Shown here: one piece after another, positions 21,152 to 32,042 of the stretch
Layout of the letters: the number at the start of each line of letters is the position of its first letter
Position numbering within the stretch: position 1 is the first letter of the stretch
Source of the DNA: Mesodorylaimus sp. YZB2_4
Taxonomy: Eukaryota > Nematoda > Enoplea > Dorylaimida > Dorylaimidae
Direction: 5' to 3'
Length of the DNA stretch: 64,000 nucleotides
Assembly: GCA_030248295.1 (NCBI GenBank)
Contig: JASANH010001081.1
Location: 1-64,000 of the forward strand
Notes under the pieces: model-generated
Told to the model about the DNA's origin: nothing
What the model saw: the letters and a program-made list of their open reading frames with translations, nothing else
Databases searched by the model: none
Translations under genes and position numbers: made by a program

Positions 21152-23665
21152 CTAGTCCAACAATTTAATCACATATCCGTCAGCATCACCCATGACCAAG
21201 GGCTTCTTAAAATCTATTTTGTCATTCACGCCATATTCAGCGTTGGCTGAACTGACCACGACCTGCCCAGTGCCAGTTCCCAATCCATATTCAATAGATA
21301 CACTCTTTCCATCATGCCCCAAATTTAGTACTATCAAGTAGCTGGACTCTGCAGTTAATTCCCGAGTGAAGGCGAAAATGTCCTCGTTACTGAGCTCGAT
21401 AAGACGGAGATTTGTGGCCACTTTAAAAGCAGGTTCGTGTCGCAGCTTCACCAAGTTTTTGAAAATGTTCAGGTGGGATTTGACATCCTTGGACTCAAGT
21501 TCAACGTTGAATGCCGCCCAGTCTGGTCTAAAAATTGAAACCACTTTTGTGGTGTGCTAGTTTGAGGAGTTGAAAAGCCCTCACCCCATCGGCAGCCAGG
21601 TCTTATTGCCCGTGCTAAATCCTCCGTTTGGCGTAGTATCCCACTGCATCGGAGTTCTCTCAGGATCTCTAGTAAAATTCATATATCCATCGGGACCTCA
21701 CTTGCAACCTGCAGGGTCAACAGACTCTTCGTAAGTGATATTCGCGTTGATCATACCAATTTCGTCTCCATAATAGCACGTCGGGGTTCCTTTAAAGACA
21801 CCGTGCAGGAAAAGCCAGACGAAGATCAGTTCAACGCACCTGGCAACATTAGCAGCAGCATGTTGGCCACATCGATGTACTTACGCCCACCCAAACGAGA
21901 GGCCACACGATTACGATCATGGTTCCCCATGACCCAATTAGGCCAGGCACCAGCTGGCATGCTGTTCATCCACGAAGTGATCAGGCTTCGCAAACCTGGA
22001 GCGTTGGTTGTGGAGTCGAGTGAAATCAAGTTAAAATTGAACGGGAAGTCCACACCGATCGAACAGTACTTCATGACGTGCGCGACATCGGTGTAACCTT
22101 CAGTGCACCTAAAGAGTGCATAACATAATGGGAACATGCTGAGAAACCATCATAAAGGGTTCAAGACAACTGCAATAACCCAGGTCGCCCCCTAGCGGTA
22201 AGGCGTCTGCCTCTCACGCTAGCTGCACACATACCCGGGATGGTTCGACTCCCGCCTGGGTAAAATGATGGTCAAACATGTAAGTGATGCTTAGCCCTCG
22301 AGTGCGCTGTATAGTGCTTGGCTATGAATAAAGCGGGACATGACCCATTCGAAAATGCCGAAAGAACATGAGAGTCACTGGCTAACCAAAGCCGCGACTT
22401 GATCAGCCCAGGGGTCGATTCACCGCCTGAAGCAGGGTGGGAGGCCCACCTGAAATCCTTCATGACAATTAACTCGACTCACATAAAAATGTGCTTGTTA
22501 TATGGGGCGCCATAGCTTTTTAAAGCCAAAATCCAATCCTTGACGACGTCGTAGGTTTCTTGCAAATCTTCTGTGTAAGTATGGTTTAAATAATAATAGT
22601 TATTCGAGGGGACGTCTTCGCCGCTCAAAGGCTCGTCTCTAAATTGAGCGTCTTCCACCAAATATATGACGGCATCCACACGAATCCCATCAACTCCTTT
22701 GTCGACTTAAAACTTCAGAACGTCCTTCATTTCTTTAACTAAATTCGGATTTCTATAGTTCAAGTCCGGTTGTTGGGGCAGGAACTGGTGGAGATAATAT
22801 CCTTGCTGGTTTTCTTCGAAATCCCATGTACTATTGCCAAAAATGCTGAGCTAAAACCAATATGGAATTCCAATTTCTGCTAAAAGCTAGGCGCTGTCAA
22901 AAGACTGTAATGGGCGGAGATGATAGCCAGCTGCCTCGCCTGCAAGAGGGTCGACTTTGCCCCTGACAACCTCCCCGCTTTATGTTTTGTACTATCAATA
23001 TGTGCGAGTCCATGTGATCTCTCAATCGCACTCACCCAATTGTTTGTCACATTCCGCCAGACATAATAGTCCTTTTAGTGCGGATCGCCTTTCAATGCTT
23101 GTTGAAACCATTAATGCTGATCGGAGCTGTGGTTCGGAACGAAGTCCATTATCAGGTACATACCTGCAAAGAATCTTGCCCTAATTTCCCTGAAACCGCA
23201 GGGTTAGGTTTACTCACCATATTTGTGTATCTCCGCAACTAGTGCATCAAAATCCTCCATTGTGCTGAACATAGGAGCTATATTGGTGAAATTGCTGATG
23301 TCGTATCCAGAATCGACCATGGGACTTTCATAAACTGGTGATAGCCACACGGCCTTGATGCCCAAGTCGTGCAGGTAGGACACTCTTCTCTTTACGCCTG
23401 TCAAGTCCCCAATACCATCGCCGTCTGAATCTTGAAACGATCGCGGATAGACTTGATAGATCGGAGATGATTTGTACCAGTCCCAGTCAGGTGTTGGCAG
23501 TGGTGTTGTGCTACCAAGCTTGGGCGAAGAGGACTTTAGCTGTGTGGCTTCTTTGTCCGTAGAAACTTCGGACAAAATGACAGCTGCCACTATCAATGCC
23601 GCGATGGCCACTGCTAGAATGATGGCCAAGATGACCATCAGAATGAGGACATGACTTCTCTCCAT
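21152..23665 (-). pseudogene. membrane-anchored GH13 maltase pseudogene, six exons, four stops
   Basis: Exons are 23665-23218, 23163-23036, 22850-22483, 22108-21840, 21789-21585 and 21527-21152. All splice sites are intact, and lengths match the intact paralogue exactly for exons 1-5 (448, 128, 368, 269, 205 nt). Four codons are nonsense: TAA at 23111-23113 (Tyr in the paralogue), TAA at 23075-23077 (Tyr), TAA at 22707-22709 (Trp) and TGA at 21698-21700 (Trp). The N-terminal anchor, the (beta/alpha)8 barrel motifs and the C-terminal sheet domain are otherwise readable. In the nucleophile motif the paralogue's GFRVDA is GIRVDA here. Intron 3 contains a tRNA-derived SINE. The absence of frameshifts suggests the gene was lost fairly recently. 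Confidence 0.88.
22184..22345 (+). repeat. tRNA-derived SINE, tail type 1
   Basis: Polymerase III box A TAGCGGTAAGG (22193-22203) and box B GGTTCGACTCC (22242-22252) sit at tRNA-like spacing in a tRNA-like head. A tail with CCTCGAGTGCGCTGTATAGT and GGCTATGAATAAA follows and recurs at 27956-28003. The SINE lies in intron 3 of the maltase pseudogene, opposite to the host strand. The tail and head divergence argue for a SINE rather than a working tRNA gene. Confidence 0.75.
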
Positions 23666-24336
23666 CTCTAAAATCACGATTTGCAGGGAGAAACGTGCTG
23701 AAAGCAAAGAAAAGTAGGTAGCACACACTAAGCTGGCATATGAACGGGAGGAGGCAACTGCGGTATTTGAAACGATTGGAGTCAAGCAAGATAACGTCTA
23801 AATGCAGAATTCATTTGATAAGCGCTAGACCTCAGTTGTATCTACTAAATGCTAAAAGCAAACGCGATAGTTATTTAAGCTGCACCCAATTGCGTATAGC
23901 ATGCACGTGGTGCTTCATGAGGACATGCTTTGTAGGTACAACGTCGGTTGCGTCAATGCGCGCATTTTTTGGTCATTTGAAAGTGATTAGCCAAGCCAGT
24001 TTGTTCGCGATTACTCTGGTCAAATAGCAAAAGGTTAGGACAGCCTGCGCAGCGATGTGTCTTCAGGGGCGAAAAACGCAGCTTTAAAAGGATGATTGTT
24101 TTGCTCAGTCACCTCACCTTATTTGCAAGTTCGAAAACGGCAGTAAGCCTAACCCACTAAGCTAATAACCACGTCAGGAAATGCGCACAGTAGTTCTCTC
24201 CGCTCCCTAGGAAATGGTACCAGCTTCACCTAGCTCATTTCTAGCGTGTCACTGTGATTCGTACTGCATGTAAAAGTTGCAGTGAGCTAATTGAACATAC
24301 TGACAGAAATGAGCACTCTCCACTGCTGCTAGTTTT

Positions 24337-26925
24337 CTAACCTAGTTTGATCACATATCCCTCGGCATCACTCATGACCAATGGTTGACTGAAGTCGATC
24401 GTATCATTCACTCCATGTTTGGCATTAGCGGAGCGAATCACGACTTTGCCAGTTCCAGTACCAAGTCCCTGGCCAATTGAAACCGTCTTCCCGTTATGAC
24501 CAAAGTTCAATACGATCAAATAACTCGACTCTGTGGTCAATTCCCGAGTGAAGGCGAAGATGTCCTCGTGACTGAGGTCGATAAGGCGAAGATTTGTTGC
24601 AGCTCTGAATACTGGTTCCTGACGAAGCTTAACAAGCGCCTTGAAAATATTCAGATGCGAGCTGGCATCAGTGGATTCTAATTTCACATTGTATTTGTCC
24701 CAGTCCGGTCTAAAAATATGCATTCAGCGCGTCTAGTATTATTGGAAAATTGCGCAGGAATAAGTCTCACCCCATCGGTAGCCAGGTCTTGTTGCCCGGA
24801 CTGAATCCACCATTTGGACTTGTGTCCCACTGCATCGGCGTCCGTTCAGGGTCCCTACTGAAATTCATATAGCTGTCAGGACCCCACTTACAACCAGCTG
24901 GGTCGACAGATTCTTCATAAGTGATATTCGCGTTGATCATACCAAGTTCATCCCCGTAGTAACAAGTGGGGGTACCTGAAAGTAACGGATGCCTTCCCAG
25001 CCAAAGAACAAACTAACCCAGGGTACCTGGTAACATTAGCAGCAGAATATTAGCGATATCAATGTACTTCCTACCGCCCAGTCTGGAAGCCACGCGATGC
25101 TGATCGTGATTACCCATGACCCAATTAGGCCACGCCCCAGCTGGCATATAGTTCATCCAAGCATTGATCCAGCCCCGTAAGGTCGATGCAGTAGTTGTGG
25201 CGTCGAGTGATATCAAGTTGAAGTTGAACGGGAAGTCCACACCGATCGAGTAATACTTCATCACGTGTGCAATGTCAGTGTAGCCCTCAGTGCACCTGAA
25301 GCAAAACAGCTTTTTAGGCCGTCAGTTCTTGTTGCTATGTGTCCCTTCACCCTCGAGTGCGCATACCTGCCTGTGGTGATGTGGTAAAACAGGGACAAGA
25401 ACAGGATCACAAAATGATAACTTACATGAAGATATGCTTGTTGTAGGGCGCACTGTAGTTCCTCAAAGACTGTACCCAATCTTGAACCACGTCGTACGTT
25501 TCTTTTAAATCAGTGGTGTAAATGTGAGTCAAGTAATCGTAGTTATTCGACGGCACATCTTTTCCACTCAACGGTTCATCTCTAAATTCTTTATCTTCTA
25601 CCAAAAACAAAACGGCATCAACGCGGAATCCATCGACTCCTTTATCAACCCAGAACTTTAGAACATTTCTCATTTCTTGCACCAAATCTGGATTTCGGTA
25701 GTTCAAATCAGGTTGCTGGGGAAGAAATGCATGGAGATAATATTCTTTCCGGCCGTCTTCAAAGTCCCATGAACTGTTGCCAAAAACGCTGAGCTGAAAC
25801 CAATAGGCACGCTTTACAGTGGGTAAATTTAAGCACTTTTCTTTCGCTAGGAAGCTGTCTTCAGGAACGGTGTTGAGGGCTGTAGTGAGCGCGCATGACA
25901 TACCCTACAGTATCACCACACTTGTTATGAATGTGTCAATAGGCAACCAAATCCCACGGGTGGGACCCTATTGCGATGCCTAAAGAGCTTGATCGGGACC
26001 TCTGTTTTCCACCTACGGTATAATAAGTCAGCTTTACTGGAGGGTATGACTGGAGGAGGTTTGGCACCACGCCAAATACCTAGGGCAACGATCCAAGTCT
26101 TCCGCCCTGGTCCGGCTGTAACATCTCCATGACGGGTGACGCTGCCAGCTGTCGACTCAGGGCACGATGGACTGGCAGACGAGCGTCTATACATCTTACT
26201 GTTCATAGGCACATGGTGACGGGTGAAACCAATACTAATCTCATTCACCCAATTGTTTGCCACAGTCCATTTGGTCTCTCAATCGCACTTACCCAATTGT
26301 TTGTCACACTCCGCCAGACATAATAGTCCTTGTAGTGCGGATCGCCTTTCAATGCTTGTTGAAACCAATAATGCTGATCGGAGCTGTGGTTCGGGACAAA
26401 ATCCATAATGAGGTGCATACCTGCAAGAAATTATTTTTCTCAACTGTGCCACGGCCTGTCTGTTTCATCAGAGTTACCAAACTTGTGTATCTCCGCCACT
26501 AACTCGTCAAAATCTCCCATCGTGCCGAACATTGGATCGATATTGGTGAAATTACTGATGTCATATCCATAATCTACCATTGGGCTTTGATAAATTGGTG
26601 ACAGCCAGACTGCCCTGATGCCCAAGTCATGCAGGTAGGGCACCCGCATCTTAATTCCCCCTAAGTCGCCAATACCATCGCCATCCGAGTCTTGAAATGA
26701 TCGCGGATAGACCTGATAGATCGGGGTCGATTTATACCAATACAGGTCAGAAGTTGGCGGTGGTGCTGCAGTTGTATGAGCGGCGGTTGTCCCTGGCGGT
26801 GCTCTAGTTCCTTGATTAGTGCCAATTTTGGACAAGGTCACAGCAGCGACCACCAAGGCTGCGATGGCCACGCCTAGAATGATGGCCAGCGTGACCATCA
26901 AAATGGCAATATGGTTTCTCTTCAT
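24337..26925 (-). CDS. membrane-anchored GH13 alpha-glucosidase (maltase), six exons
   Basis: Exons are 26925-26478, 26420-26293, 25793-25426, 25295-25027, 24975-24771 and 24709-24337, giving 596 residues in consistent phase. Residues about 7-29 form a signal anchor, followed by a Thr/Pro-rich stalk and then the GH13 barrel from PIYQVYPRSFQDSDGDGIGD. The catalytic landmarks are DFVPNHSS (156-163), GFRVDA with nucleophile Asp251, CTEGY with acid/base Glu318, and MGNHD with Asp379. In this family (GH13_17 maltases and SLC3A relatives) such residues hydrolyse terminal alpha-1,4 glucosyl links of maltose or sucrose at the cell surface. All catalytic residues are present, so an enzyme rather than an amino-acid-transporter subunit is predicted. 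The paralogue just downstream on the same strand is dead. Confidence 0.92.
25325..25395 (+). repeat. SINE tail fragment, tail type 2
   Basis: ATGTGTCCCTTCACCCTCGAG followed by GCGCATAC and GGTGATGTGGTAAAA matches the 3' half of the SINE at 43675-43828. The tRNA-like head is missing. The fragment lies in intron 3 of the intact maltase gene. Confidence 0.65.
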
Positions 26926-27876
26926 TTTCCAAAGTTACAACTGCCAAGATTGCCAGTGAGTGGAATAACGCTCACTAGTCAGAACTGAGAAAGCTACACT
27001 TGCAGAAAGCTGCAGAAGGCGCGAAATAAATGCTGTCAGTTGTCGTCCTAGCCAGCGGATGGGTGCATCTTCACCTTTCGAGAAAGCGTGGTGCGGCAGA
27101 GTCAAGATAAGAAGTACGAAATTTTAATGTGCTGATAAGAATCCATAATGACGCCCAACAAAATACCAAGTAGAATACTGAGGATAGCTTATACAAGAAA
27201 GAGAGCAGGTGACAGTCGATGTATGTATTTGCTCAGGTGCTAAAACCCCACCAAGTCGAAACACGCGGTGGCTCTAGATAGGCGACATTGCGCGCGAGTA
27301 AGTGAGTTCTGCATGAATTTAGCATGACAGCTACGCAATCTAGGTTCAGCTTATCAAAACCAGCATCCTTTCTGCTGGTTTTAGTGCATGGTAGTATACG
27401 TGACACCCATTGATACACAGGCCATTACCATCGACTGCATTCGGAAAGTTTGAGCAGGCTAAAAAGCATTTCTTCTATGAACGACGGGGAAAATTAATAT
27501 TCACTCCGCTAATAATTACTAACAGCTGACAAAAGTCAATCTGCAGTGTCGTGTGTGCTCTGATTTGTAGAAGAAGAAATGGTCGGATTTGTCATGAGAA
27601 ATAGAAAAACAACCGAAGACTTATTCGTTTTGCACCCCCTCCCCCCCCCCACCTCCCCCAGGGACGCAGCAAATTTGAACCAAGACTTTGGACAACCGCA
27701 AAAAGCACACTCCACCTTCTTGGATGTAGTGACCGCAGAACATGTCAGACTGGCACTTATTATTTTCCAAGTGGAATGTGTCAATCACCCGTACAATCGT
27801 CCCTTAGGTTCCTGTCACTCAATAGACTTTCTCAGCATACGCCATACGATTTTTAAATTCTCTCTTATTACATAAG
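26926..27876. other. maltase upstream region and non-coding DNA
   Basis: This region is upstream of the intact maltase. No TATA box was placed with confidence. A plus-strand 98-codon frame (27579-27875) with a run of prolines from a C-rich tract (about 27640-27660) has no other coding support. Confidence 0.4.
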
Positions 27877-27879
27877 GTC

Positions 27880-28005
27880 AAGGAGCGAGCGGATCCACAG
27901 GGGAGGGTTCGACTCTCGCTTCGGTACAAAATGATTCTGAATTATGTGTTCTCCTTAGCCCTCGAGTGCGCCGTATGGTGCTTGGCTATGAATAAAGTAT
28001 GATAT
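27880..28005 (+). repeat. tRNA-derived SINE, tail type 1
   Basis: A box B GGTTCGACTCT sits in a shortened head (box A is degraded), followed by the same tail as the SINE at 22184-22345 (TTAGCCCTCGAGTGCGC then TATGGTGCTTGGCTATGAAT). Presumably it is 5'-truncated. Confidence 0.7.
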
Positions 28006-28236
28006 ATGACATGACATTATCTGGGCGAGATCTTATGCAAATTTTGGATGGCATGGAAAAGATCAATATTTACCTATAACCTAAACTTATCGACGATAAA
28101 AAAGTGAGAAGCCGTTGCTTTTGAAAATTAGGAGATGAAGCTTTAAATTGTACTCGCCCGCGATGATCTCAATTAATTTGGATCGATAGGTCAAACAAAT
28201 CTGATCACCAAGCGTCAAATCATCACAAACAGTCAC

Positions 28237-28327
28237 CGCAGGCCGGTAAATCATTCCGTGTAAAATGTGTCCCTTCACCCTCGATTGCGCATAAGCGTTT
28301 GGTGATGTGGTAAAATATGAACATCAG
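28237..28327 (+). repeat. SINE tail fragment, tail type 2
   Basis: GCAGGCCGGTAAATCATTC then GTGTAAAATGTGTCCCTTCA through GGTGATGTGGTAAAA matches 43740-43820 of the fuller SINE copy. Only the region 3' of box B is preserved. Confidence 0.7.
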
Positions 28328-28800
28328 TCAACACACCAATCGCGGGAATTCAATTTTTTTGCTAACGCTGAATAAAGGCAGCTAGCCAACGGAGCACAGG
28401 TGCAAGGACGGAATCCGTGTCATCACGGAGTTGATGAACAGATTGGAATCGCAAAGCAGCGCCGCATGTCGCGGTGAGTCGATTTCCCACCGTGTCTTTT
28501 GGGTAATGATCTGAATAACTGACGATGCCAACGATGTGCGCAGTCAGCTACTGTGAACGCAAGCAGAGATACTCATTTAAAGCCTCACCTTCCAAAATCA
28601 TTAAAGAGGAGTGCTCACATCGCAATTTTAGATCAGCCTTCATCCTGAACCAGGACAGGGATACTGTGCCGTAGATGGAACACAAACTCCATCATGTTTA
28701 CGGGTATACCGCATAAGGTGTGATGAGAAAACGTGATTTTGCCGCAGTGCTGCATTGCTCACAAAGGTGTTAATCACGGCGAAGGCAAGGCTGCCCATCA

Positions 28801-28930
28801 GCGACCGCGGTGGTGCAGTGGTTCGGCAAAAATCTCCTAGAATTGCTTGGGAGTGAGTGGTTGGACTCGTCCCGGGTTCGATCCCTAGTGATGGAGGTCG
28901 GTTTGCGAGCCATAAACCCTCGCTGACTTT
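28801..28930 (+). repeat. tRNA-like SINE of a second family
   Basis: Box A TGGTGCAGTGG (28811-28821) and box B GGTTCGATCCC (28875-28885) lie in a tRNA-like 5' segment beginning GCGACCGCGG. The box spacing is longer than in most tRNAs and the arms do not fold into a standard cloverleaf, so a SINE head or decayed tRNA is preferred to an active tRNA gene. The tail is unlike the other SINEs here. Confidence 0.55.
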
Positions 28931-29297
28931 TGCACGCCAGTTGCGTTCATACAGTTTCGGAAAAAAGATTCAGTTTTAATTACAGTTACAGTTTCAGTTA
29001 CAACTGGATGCAGCTAACTGAATTTAAGTGAATGATTTAGTTTTTCTGGCAGAAAATTTTCGCATCAAAAAAATAAACGCTTGGTGAGCAAAATCTCCAC
29101 ATTTTCTTTAAACCTACTAATCTCCAAGTTTTCTGAATTCAGTTACCATACTTTTACATTCAAACTTAAACAGCTCACAAGGGAATCTTGCCAATCGGTA
29201 AAGTCGAACTTGACATGAGCAATAATTGTTATTCGTTTAGGCGCAAAAGAAAGCTCTATGCGAGGCATTGGGACCATCTGGTCAATCGGTTAGCATT

Positions 29298-29527
29298 GGT
29301 CAGCAGTGGTCAGCACACGGTCCTGCGAATTTTTTGAAACTTTCTTGCCTTGTCGGGTCTTCCGTGGAAAAAAAACCCAAACTCTAGTCATAGAACACGA
29401 AGCTCAAAGCCCCAAGCCCGAAAACCGAGTTTGGACAAACCCTGCAAGTTTTTTTCCAGTACTCTGTCTCCCTGTAACACTGGAATTGAAAAACTTGCAG
29501 GACTTTGGTCGCTGACCACTGCTGACC
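29298..29527. mobile_element. 230-bp MITE with 17-bp perfect terminal inverted repeats
   Basis: GGTCAGCAGTGGTCAGC at 29298-29314 is perfectly inverted at 29511-29527. Similarity continues inward for about 45 bp (GTCCTGCRA then TTTTT). The element would fold into a long hairpin. No open reading frame spans it, and a target duplication was not resolved. Confidence 0.75.
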
Positions 29528-30519
29528 AGACGGGTCCAATCTTTGCAAAAAGCTTCCTACAGTCGCTTAGAGCTCTTTTAAGGATGACAGAATATGTTGC
29601 TGATGTGCTGATTTTCTAAGGGCAGGTGCGCTAAGGTGATGTGGTTGTTTGTTGCGCAAACTTCTTAACCCATTATCGCCCAAAGCTCTGTTGGCGCCAA
29701 GTCGAAATTTAGACAGCAATCAAACACCAAATTGCTCTGTCAAATTATTATGCGTAAGCTTAACGGATGGTAACAGATCTCAGGATTAGCGCTTATGCAC
29801 GTATCTTGTTTAGAGCAGCCCCAGAATTGCTAACTTCCTTCGACAATGAGCTCATAGCATTTTTTCCCACGCGGCTGCTTCGGATGCTCACACCAAAGAG
29901 TCCTCATTGGCTTTGGAATTTGTGGAAACGTGCAATTGTATGACACCATGAGACTCAGTCTGAGACTAACTTGAGATTTCTGAATTTTTTTAAGTTTTTC
30001 TGTAGTTAGGCGAGATTCGAACCTATTTGCTCAAACGACAAAGCTTGTTGACATAACGCACCCAAAAGATGCACCTTGAGCGAGTGCACCCTGCCTATCA
30101 GAAAAAGGTGCACTGGTGACGAGCTCACGCAAACACCACTGCTCACGTTCCTCGCATTCCTGGGCTACCAATAAGCCAGAATTAATTTTGTTTCTGTCTT
30201 GAAACCTTGTGCGAACACGGATATCGCATAGCGGACATAATTGCAGTGCTGATGCTGCGCATTTCTAGCATATGCTGTGTAGAGTCTGAAGAGCAGTCAT
30301 TTCTGACACATCTGTCACGGAACATTGAATCCACAAAAACCCTTATCCCATTTATTTTGTCCCGATATTATAGGTAATATGCCATATTATTGATACCATT
30401 TATTTTGAGATGCTATACTAAAATCAGACAATCAGTCCCATTTCCCTTATTGACTATCCAAAATCATTCAGCAAAAAATAAATCCCCAGTTGTCCGCATT
30501 GTCCGTTCAGTATTTGCCG
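29528..30519. other. non-coding interval
   Basis: No gene or structured repeat was recognised between the MITE and the metallothionein 3' end. Confidence 0.45.
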
Positions 30520-30525
30520 TTTATT
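30520..30525 (-). terminator. polyadenylation signal (TTTATT on the plus strand)
   Basis: This AATAAA on the minus strand is 34 nt downstream of the metallothionein stop. Confidence 0.55.
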
Positions 30526-30558
30526 CCTTGCCTTGTTCTTGATCGGGGTCTCTTCTTG

Positions 30559-30933
30559 TCACTTGGTACAGCGAACCGAGTGTTTGTGTCCCTTGCAGCC
30601 TTCCACGGCGCATCTGTCCGAGCACTTTGCGCAATTTGGTGGGCACTGGCACTAAAATGATGCAAATTTTTTAAAAGTCTGCCGTCCAGAAGTATCATTG
30701 GTCACTTACCTTATCGCCAGTGCATCCACCACAGGCGCACGACCCCTTACATCCAGCCGTGGTGCAAGTACTGGTACATTCGCACGAAGGGCCGCAACTG
30801 CACTAAAACCAACAAATATTTTCAAAAAGCTCTGGAAATTAAGGCCTTTCTACAAAATACTTACGGATGCTTCCTGGCAACAACCGGATCCGCAGCCGCC
30901 TTCTTTCGGTTTCAACACAGCGGGAGAAGACAT
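30559..30933 (-). CDS. metallothionein, three exons
   Basis: Exons are 30933-30865 (23 codons), 30802-30710 (31 codons) and 30651-30559 (30 codons plus stop), all in phase 0 through introns of 62 and 58 nt, giving 84 residues. There are 19 cysteines in CxC, CC and CxxxC arrays: 3 in exon 1 (CGSGCC), 9 in exon 2 (CSCGPSCEC...CKGSCACGGC) and 7 in exon 3 (CQCPPNCAKC...CKGHKH...C). There are no aromatic residues, and lysines border the Cys clusters. Metallothioneins bind Zn, Cu or Cd through such thiolates in the cytosol. Exons 2 and 3 both start with CxC and both contain CKG, as if each encodes one metal-binding module. Two His near the end may also bind metal. The ORF is split so finely that it is easily missed. 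Confidence 0.92.
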
Positions 30934-31440
30934 TTTCTTGCTGATGATATCTTTTTCAGGTTCACTCGACTTCAACCAGTAACTGACACTGCTCGTCGAC
31001 GGACAGAACCCACGTTTTATGTTGTTTGTCGACTACGTGACTAAACGAGATAACGAATGCTGGCGTGGAAAGAACCAAAGTGCTGCGCTGCGAGTTGGTG
31101 TTGGGAAGTGACGGGGCGAAGTGTGATGCGATTAGACCACCCCGTGATCGATAAGAATAAGGCAGCGTAGGAGAGATTTTTTTGCCAACAACACAATGCA
31201 TTCGACGAAGAGAAAATATATATGCGCCAGATTTTTTTTTAGACCTCGTGTTTGCGATTGTGCGCCATATTGATCGGAGGCGAAGAGAAAAAACGCTGGT
31301 CTGCGTGTCATGTGCTGGCAATTATAAAAATTTTTGGCGGGAACGGGGTAGGGAAATTCTGTCTTGCGAATACTGGAAAAAGACCTCGCCACAACTTGAA
31401 ATCATGTATAGTTTACATTTTCAGCCATGGATGCAGGCAC

Positions 31441-32042
31441 TTAATTTTGCCAAATCATAAACTCTAGTCCGCCTTGTTCCAACTTTATCAATCCATCGGC
31501 TACACAAATATCACTGATGGCCACCGAATGCTGGCACCCGGTCCTTCCTACGGCGCAATTCCACGACCCGCCGACCACGTTCTCCAAAGCTTTACATACA
31601 AAACTAGGCAAGGGACCTGTAAGCATTTCTTTGCCAACTGTGACTGTGGCATCGCGCAAAATACCATCGAGCAATTCCAAAAAATTGTGGGGACTGTCAA
31701 TTGGGACTGGCATATTTATGGATGATTTGCAGGCGAATATGGTCCAACCATGAAATTCGCATTTGAAACGAGTATGAGGGAATCCATGCGTGTGCCAAGC
31801 CATGCCAGATCGACCCCATATGAGCAACGTGTACACATTCCTTGCCATGTCGGCATGATTAGTGAACGCGGGAGAGCACAGGATCGGATTCAGCGTTTCG
31901 TTCAGTTTGAAAGCTGCATCAGTAATGTCAAAGGAATAATCATCTTTACTCACTATGTCCACCGTTTTTTGAACCAATGGCAATGCCTTCTCCTTGGGCA
32001 TCGGCTGCTTTTTGCTGAAGGTGAGGTTTAGCCAAGGGATAT
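31441..32042 (-). CDS. protein with two tandem dynein-light-chain-like domains (exon)
   Basis: The ATG at 32001 gives 186 residues. An in-frame 3' acceptor (TTTCAG ending at 32043) would extend the exon to 32042, so an upstream exon is possible. Two segments resemble the LC8/DYNLL fold. Residues about 16-92 end in GMAWHTHG then GWTIFACKS. Residues about 104-185 contain ALENVVGGSWNCAVGR, then a beta-rich end GLEFMIWQN. In LC8 proteins the WHCIVGR strand and the last LLFKSG strand build the dimer and peptide-binding groove. The expected key Trp is kept in both domains, but the glycine/tyrosine-rich loop is not. This is a remote, eye-level assignment. The cellular role (dynein cargo or hub protein) is not predictable. 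Confidence 0.55.

Noticed and set aside
22184-22260. Functional tRNA gene
   Set aside because: Box A and B are present, but the arms do not pair as a cloverleaf and the unit continues into a repeated tail, so it is a SINE head.
22850-22855. In-frame TAG before LSIFG in the maltase pseudogene read as a nonsense codon
   Set aside because: It is part of the TTTTAG splice acceptor of exon 3. The intact paralogue has TTTCAG at the same place.
21152-23665. Reassigned stop codons (TAA as tyrosine) to explain the maltase stops
   Set aside because: Two of the four stops replace tryptophan, and other genes in the window use TAA, TAG and TGA as terminators, so ordinary pseudogene decay is simpler.
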